A stretch of 19,431 nucleotides of DNA from NCBI GenBank assembly GCA_015521265.1, contig WAON01000166.1:1-19431 (forward strand), in the 5' to 3' direction. The translations under genes were made by a program, and so were the position numbers. The DNA comes from Desulfurococcales archaeon (GTDB lineage: Archaea; Thermoproteota; Thermoprotei_A; Sulfolobales; Desulfurococcaceae). The notes below the pieces were generated by a model. It searched no databases and had not been told where the DNA came from. It saw only the letters and a program-made list of their open reading frames with translations. Shown here one piece after another: positions 16,728 to 19,431 of the stretch. Numbering within the stretch: position 1 is the first letter of the stretch; every line of letters begins with the position of its first letter.

Positions 16728-16742
16728 CCGGGTTTTCCCCGG
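16728..16742 (+). terminator. GC-rich hairpin after the ribosome-biogenesis cluster
   Basis: CCGGG and CCCGG pair around a short T-rich loop, and pyrimidine-rich DNA lies on both sides (16670-16760). A second C/G-rich pairing possibility follows at about 16755-16770. It may mark the 3' end of the KH-gene transcript. Archaea do not require hairpins for termination, so this is tentative. Confidence 0.3.
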
Positions 16743-16778
16743 GTTCCTTCTTCATCGGGGGTTTAGCCCGGCAGTATT

Positions 16779-16786
16779 ACTTATAT
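16779..16786 (+). promoter_or_regulatory. Candidate TATA box for the 318-residue unknown gene
   Basis: CTTATATG lies about 95 bases before the GTG at 16876 and would start transcription near 16806. Nothing else in the 206-base gap looks like a gene. CAGTATTA occurs twice in it (about 16719 and 16770), each time following CCCGGC at a different distance. Confidence 0.35.
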
Positions 16787-16875
16787 GTTTATGGTTATCT
16801 TAATATTTTCGAGTAGTCTAGTATTATTTCAGTGGTTAATTGTGTATTAGCGGTTTGTGAGGGGTATTTGAAGCC

Positions 16876-17832
16876 GTGTCGATTACTACTCATAAGCATA
16901 GTTTTCTAGTTGTTGCTGAGCCGGATGATGTATTGGGGTTGTTGGAGAAGGGCTTCTTGGATTTCCTTAAGAGTGTTCCGTATATTAGGGTTGTTGATGT
17001 TACTGAGAGGGGTGTTATTGTTGATTTATCTTTTAGGAGGGGTTTGTCTAGGTTTAAGGATAGATTGATCGTTACTTATAAGAGGTCTGGTGGGGATGTT
17101 GTAGAAGTTTCTGGTATTGGTAGGGATTCCGAGTATACTATGGTTATTAGTGTTAGGAAGGAGTTCCCCCACAGCCGGGTAGAGATATTATCTACTTCGA
17201 GGTCTACCCGTCCACGACTCGTTAAAGCCCTATTAGCCGATCTTGGCAAGAGGCTTGAAGAATATATTAAGCGGGAGATTAAGCTGAAGAGGATTACTCC
17301 ACCACCAGCTAAACCAGCAGCAGTAACACCACCTAGTAGTAGGACTACCGTAGAAGCTAAACCTGTTGAGAAACCCCTAGTGGTTGAGGAGAAGCCTAAG
17401 CCAGTGGCTGGGAAGCCTGTTGTTAAGGAGAAAGCTACGGAGAAACCGGCCCCCCTGGGGATTAGTGGTAGGTTGTTGGAGGAGAAGATGAAGGATCCAT
17501 TGTGGATCGCGCAGCTACTATTATCATCATCGCTGATCAAGCGCGGCGAGATACAATTGCCGGGATCGCCTAAGGAACTAGTAGACAATCTATTAATGGA
17601 GAACAAGGACAGGATCACTGGTTATAGGCTCGTAATGATCAGCCTAAGGGGTGGAGACATAGATTCACACATAATAATAGACCCAGTAAACAACGACATA
17701 CTAGCAGTAAAAACCACGAAGGGAGGAATACTAGACTACACCGGAGAAGAAGCAATCAAAAAACTATTCGAGAAAAAACAAGAAAAACTAGAATACAAAC
17801 TATGGGGAATAAACCAGCTACCACAACAATAA
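16876..17832 (+). CDS. Unrecognised two-domain protein with Pro/Lys-rich linker
   Basis: I do not recognise this gene with certainty. The 318-residue product has three parts. Residues 1-137 alternate strands and helices and end in a long helix (RLVKALLADLGKRLEEYIKR), a pattern that loosely resembles START/SRPBCC-type lipid- or ligand-binding folds. Residues about 138-195 are a flexible linker dominated by Pro, Lys, Ala, Val and Glu (repeated KPVVEKP-like units). Residues about 196-318 form a second compact domain beginning GISGRLLEEKMKDPLW. No signal peptide or membrane segment is seen, so it is probably cytoplasmic. GTG 16876 follows GAGGGGT at 16859-16865. Base use changes along the gene, from G/T-rich codons in the first domain to A/C-rich in the last. 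It ends 73 bases before the split tRNA-Trp gene. Confidence 0.75.
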   Translation: MSITTHKHSFLVVAEPDDVLGLLEKGFLDFLKSVPYIRVVDVTERGVIVDLSFRRGLSRFKDRLIVTYKRSGGDVVEVSGIGRDSEYTMVISVRKEFPHSRVEILSTSRSTRPRLVKALLADLGKRLEEYIKREIKLKRITPPPAKPAAVTPPSSRTTVEAKPVEKPLVVEEKPKPVAGKPVVKEKATEKPAPLGISGRLLEEKMKDPLWIAQLLLSSSLIKRGEIQLPGSPKELVDNLLMENKDRITGYRLVMISLRGGDIDSHIIIDPVNNDILAVKTTKGGILDYTGEEAIKKLFEKKQEKLEYKLWGINQLPQQ

Positions 17833-17905
17833 AACAAAAAAGAAACAAATAAAACCCACAAACAACCACAATAAACAACACGAGCACAAAGCAATGACCT
17901 ATGGT
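17833..17905 (+). promoter_or_regulatory. A/C-rich tRNA-Trp upstream region
   Basis: Between the stop of the unknown gene and the tRNA, about 65 bases are almost all A and C with very few T. An AATAAAC-like string near 17870-17876 is the only plausible TATA element and would start transcription around 17898, a few bases before the tRNA 5' end. Confidence 0.3.
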
Positions 17906-17936
17906 GGGCCCGTAGCTCAGCCAGGCAGAGCGGCGG

Positions 17937-18652
17937 ACAGCCCCTCTCTTCTCCCGCCGCTTTAATTGATAGAGAGGATTACCTATGGGAGTTAGCAGGC
18001 TTCTATATAGGTGATGGAAGTAGGGAGACTATTGGAAGCATTTACATATCATCAAAATATCCGGAGCTACTACATCATTACATGATACTTACAATAAAAA
18101 TACACCCAGGATCCATGGTTAGGATAAAGAAGTACATTAAGAAAAATAAGCAGTGGAGTCCTGAATACAGACTCTACATTTACAATTCACCGGTAACTAT
18201 CTTCCTAAAACAAATTTATTATCAACGATTAATGCCTGATAAACTATCATGGTTCTACAACGAAGTAATAAATGATAGAGATGTGTTGAAAAACTTCATA
18301 AAAGGACTCTTCGATTCTGAGGGAGGAATATTCTGGAAACAGGGGCATGGAAGAGAAGTAAAGATAACAACATCAAGCACTACGATAAAGAGTATTGTTG
18401 AACTAGCCCTAATCCATTACCATATAGGTTACACATTATACATTGACTCGAGAAGAGACGCGAAACATAAGAAAACAACTTATAATCTAAGGGTCTTCGG
18501 TAGCAATACTGAAAAGTTTATACAAGTCTTCAAACCATACAAGCTCCAAGTAAAAGAATACATAAATAACCATGTAGATGAAAAATATAGGAAACGCTTA
18601 AAAGACCTTCTAAATACATAGAAAAAATTGGCGGGAGAAGGGGCTGGCCGAA
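17937..18652 (+). mobile_element. 716-nt archaeal BHB intron at tRNA position 30/31, carrying a homing endonuclease
   Basis: The boundaries are set by a complete bulge-helix-bulge motif. The outer helix is GAG (17928-17930) with CTC (18654-18656). The central four pairs are CGGC (17931-17934) with GCCG (18647-18650). The two 3-nt bulges are GGA (17935-17937) and AAG (18651-18653), each cut after its second base. The inner helix is CAGCCCC (17938-17944) with GGGGCTG (18640-18646). Beyond a 4-nt bulge (TCTC) another ten pairs join 17949-17958 to 18630-18639. Removing the segment restores a normal anticodon stem. Such an intron is spliced by the tRNA-splicing endonuclease; the encoded LAGLIDADG protein would provide homing at the DNA level. 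Confidence 0.92.
17965..18621 (+). CDS. Intron-encoded LAGLIDADG homing endonuclease (start codon unclear)
   Basis: This is a monomeric two-motif LAGLIDADG protein of about 218 residues. Motif one is LAGFYIGDG (residues 10-18 counted from 17965; catalytic D17). Motif two is FIKGLFDSEG (about 111-120; catalytic D117). Spacing and length are close to those of archaeal intron enzymes such as I-DmoI. The first ATG in frame (18082) would delete motif one, so translation must begin earlier. Yet there is no ATG, GTG or TTG in this frame between the stop at 17872 and 18082. ATT at 17965 is used here provisionally because it puts motif one at the usual distance from the N terminus. No ribosome-binding site precedes it. 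The frame is free of stops and both catalytic acids are present, so the coding part looks intact. Confidence 0.82.
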   Translation: MDREDYLWELAGFYIGDGSRETIGSIYISSKYPELLHHYMILTIKIHPGSMVRIKKYIKKNKQWSPEYRLYIYNSPVTIFLKQIYYQRLMPDKLSWFYNEVINDRDVLKNFIKGLFDSEGGIFWKQGHGREVKITTSSTTIKSIVELALIHYHIGYTLYIDSRRDAKHKKTTYNLRVFGSNTEKFIQVFKPYKLQVKEYINNHVDEKYRKRLKDLLNT

Positions 18653-18659
18653 GCTCCAG

Positions 18660-18728
18660 ACCGCTACGGGTAGGAGGACCAATTGAAGGGATGACTTAGG
18701 TCTGGAAAAGGGATCAATGCCGGGAGCT
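18660..18728 (+). other. 69-nt BHB intron at tRNA-Trp position 37/38
   Basis: Central pairing is CTCC (exon, 18654-18657) with GGAG (intron, 18723-18726). The bulges are AGA (18658-18660) and CTA (18727-18729). The outer helix is the anticodon stem, and the inner helix is weak and contains mismatches. Two alternative pairings are present. CCAGACC (18656-18662) can pair with GGTCTGG (18699-18705), and CTACGGGTAG (18664-18673) can pair with CTACCCGTAG (18727-18736). No clear box C/D pair is seen, unlike the guide-RNA introns of euryarchaeal tRNA-Trp. Confidence 0.85.
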
Positions 18729-18883
18729 ACCCGTAGGCCGGGGGTTCGAATCCCCCCGGGCCCACCACTTCTCCCGTATTAGGGTGTTATTCTTGTTGTA
18801 AAAAATAGGGGAGTAAGAGTTTTTACCGGTAATGATTTATTTCTCCTAATGGATTTCAATAAGGTGGTAGAGTGGGTATTTTT

Positions 18884-18958
18884 GGGCCCGTCGTCTAGCC
18901 TGGTTAGGACGCCGCCCTGACACGGCGGAGGTCCGGGGTTCAAATCCCCGCGGGCCCA
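18884..18958 (+). tRNA. tRNA-Val(GAC), no intron
   Basis: The acceptor GGGCCCG pairs with CGGGCCC (18951-18957). The D-stem is GTCT/GGAC with one G-U pair. The anticodon stem CCGCC pairs with GGCGG around the loop CTGACAC, which gives anticodon GAC (valine). The variable loop is AGGTC and the T-arm CGGGG-TTCAAAT-CCCCG. The discriminator is A at 18958. CCA is not encoded, in contrast to the neighbouring tRNA-Trp. Its acceptor stem is identical to that of tRNA-Trp. A GATTTATTT string at about 18834-18842 is the best promoter candidate. T-rich DNA downstream could terminate the transcript. Confidence 0.95.
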
Positions 18959-19252
18959 CTACACTCGCCGATTCCTCTTTGAGTCAACTATTCTGTTTCT
19001 CAATGGTCTTATCTATTGTCTTCGTTTACCGTATGTAGTATATTGTGCAGCTGCGCGTTACATGCATGTGTCTGCGGTTTAACTAATAGTTCTCGTTGGA
19101 GATTACTCTGCTTCTACACTCTACTGTTTTACTATTGTATTTCTTCATAGCCATTATCAGTTCACTTATATTGCAATACTATTTTCTGCTACTGCACGTA
19201 TGCTCATCGTTTATAACTATGCAGGGTTATATCCTATGTTTGGTGTAGTGGA
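18959..19252. other. Gene-free T-rich stretch
   Basis: About 290 bases hold no credible reading frame on either strand. The plus strand is rich in T, with many short TCT/CTT/TTCT strings. Near the right end TTTATAA (19210-19216) is a good TATA box for the partial gene starting at about 19253. No tRNA, CRISPR repeat or clear small RNA was seen. Confidence 0.5.
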
Positions 19253-19431
19253 TTGGGCGAGGTTGTTATTCTTCGCGGCCGCCTCGCCCGGCGCATCCGG
19301 GAAGAGGCTGAAAAGCTGGGCTACAGTGTTGACGAGTACCTTGTCGAGGTTCTGAGCCAGGGCCTCGACCCAAAGAATAAAGCCCGGGAATACGCAGAGG
19401 CCGCTGAGGACCTGCTAGAAGAAGCCAAGGA
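19253..19431 (+). CDS. PaREP1-like protein, 5' part (cut by window edge)
   Basis: A reading frame runs to the right edge from TTG 19253, with GGTGTAGTGG just upstream as a ribosome-binding site and TTTATAA (19210-19216) as a promoter. It is too short to stand out as a long ORF but reads cleanly for 59 codons. The product starts MGEVVILRGRLARRIREEAE and continues with KLGYSVDEYLVEVLSQGLDP, then a helix KAREYAEAAEDLLEEAK. The last part resembles the start of the PaREP1 family, helical proteins multiplied in crenarchaeal genomes, whose function is poorly known. The DNA is markedly GC-rich (GCC, CGC, CTC, GAG codons), unlike every other gene here, suggesting recent transfer or movement. Family assignment rests on few residues. 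Confidence 0.6.
   Translation, partial: MGEVVILRGRLARRIREEAEKLGYSVDEYLVEVLSQGLDPKNKAREYAEAAEDLLEEAK

Larger units (their letters stand above)
17906..18767 (+). tRNA. tRNA-Trp(CCA) with two introns, in three exons
   Basis: The exons are 17906-17936 (positions 1-30), 18653-18659 (31-37) and 18729-18764 (38-73), with CCA encoded at 18765-18767. The acceptor stem GGGCCCG pairs exactly with CGGGCCC (18757-18763). The D-stem is GCTC/GAGC. The anticodon stem GCGG+G pairs with CCCGT (18730-18734; one G-U pair). The loop is CTCCAGA with anticodon CCA at 18656-18658. The variable loop is AGGCC and the T-arm GGGGG-TTCGAAT-CCCCC. A73 and G1-C72 suit archaeal tryptophanyl-tRNA synthetase. The mature length is 74 nt plus CCA. 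The intron at 37/38 is the site commonly occupied in archaeal tRNA-Trp; the one at 30/31 is large and encodes a protein. A tRNA-Lys reading was considered and fails. Confidence 0.92.

Noticed and set aside
17076..17618. Minus-strand open frame of 180 codons
   Set aside because: Opposite the unknown 318-residue gene. The Ser/Leu/Gly-rich product is a shadow of its codon bias, and no promoter or binding site supports it.
17966..17995. TTG at 17966 as start of the endonuclease
   Set aside because: It is in another frame and runs into a stop after nine codons.
18082..18621. A 179-residue protein starting at ATG 18082
   Set aside because: It would lack the first LAGLIDADG motif, which is clearly coded just upstream in the same open frame (LAGFYIGDG at about 17992-18018). 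The short form is the less likely product.
18660..18728. Box C/D guide RNA inside intron two, as in euryarchaeal tRNA-Trp
   Set aside because: Only a partial ATGAC string is present. No convincing C and D boxes with a closing stem were found.
17906..18767. tRNA-Lys(CUU), using CTCTT at 17946-17950 as the anticodon loop
   Set aside because: CTCTT lies in the bulged part of the intron helix, is followed by C instead of a purine, and leaves no proper anticodon stem. The tRNA-Trp solution gives a complete cloverleaf and two BHB motifs.
17906..18891. Direct repeat GGGCCCGT at both tRNA genes as attachment sites
   Set aside because: These are the identical acceptor stems of two functional tRNAs. 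No integrase lies between or near them, and the DNA between is explained by the intron and spacer.
18959..19252. Short minus-strand reading frame of about 23 codons in the T-rich gap
   Set aside because: Too short, with no binding site and no recognisable sequence.

Overview
This is archaeal chromosomal DNA, most likely from a thermophilic crenarchaeon (Thermoproteota). The evidence is the set of archaeal information-processing genes (aIF2-beta, aIF1A, NMD3, RIO1, a Pno1/Dim2-like KH protein, an e-MtaB-type methylthiotransferase), frequent GTG and TTG starts behind GGTG/GAGGTG ribosome-binding sites, TATA-like promoters, and a tRNA gene interrupted by bulge-helix-bulge (BHB) introns. A member of the Desulfurococcales would fit the style, but that is an inference and cannot be proven from this window.

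Layout, left to right. (1) 1-8383 encodes membrane proteins: the 3' part of a very large protein joining an M28-peptidase-like ectodomain to an FtsX-type permease, then two long polytopic membrane proteins that look like tandem paralogues of an oligopeptide-transporter-like (OPT/DUF6785-like) family. (2) 8384-11481 is a potassium and osmotic-stress module: a leader with C/D-box-like motifs and a hairpin, a TrkH-type channel subunit, a TrkA/RCK subunit and an MscS-like protein. (3) On the minus strand, 11468-12757 encodes a radical-SAM tRNA methylthiotransferase. It converges on the MscS-like gene with a 14-bp overlap and diverges from aIF2-beta. (4) 12947-16669 is a translation and ribosome-biogenesis cluster: aIF2-beta, a DUF424 protein, NMD3, aIF1A, RIO1 kinase and a KH-domain protein, partly joined by overlapping stop/start codons. 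(5) 16876-17832 encodes an unrecognised two-domain protein with a Pro/Lys-rich linker. (6) 17906-18767 is the highlight, a tRNA-Trp(CCA) gene split by two introns. The first, 716 nt at position 30/31, has an exact BHB motif and carries a two-motif LAGLIDADG homing endonuclease. The second, 69 nt, is at the canonical 37/38 site. The anticodon lies on a 7-nt middle exon. (7) An intron-less tRNA-Val(GAC) follows, then a T-rich gene-free stretch, then the start of a GC-rich, PaREP1-like gene cut off by the window edge.

How the genes work together. TrkH and TrkA would form a gated K+ uptake system, and the MscS-like protein may supply the opposite response, release on hypo-osmotic shock. The cluster in (4) combines start-site selection (aIF2-beta, aIF1A) with late small- and large-subunit maturation (RIO1, Pno1/Dim2-like, NMD3). 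The tRNA-Trp introns use overlapping exon nucleotides in their two splicing motifs, so the big mobile intron should have to leave before the small one can be recognised.
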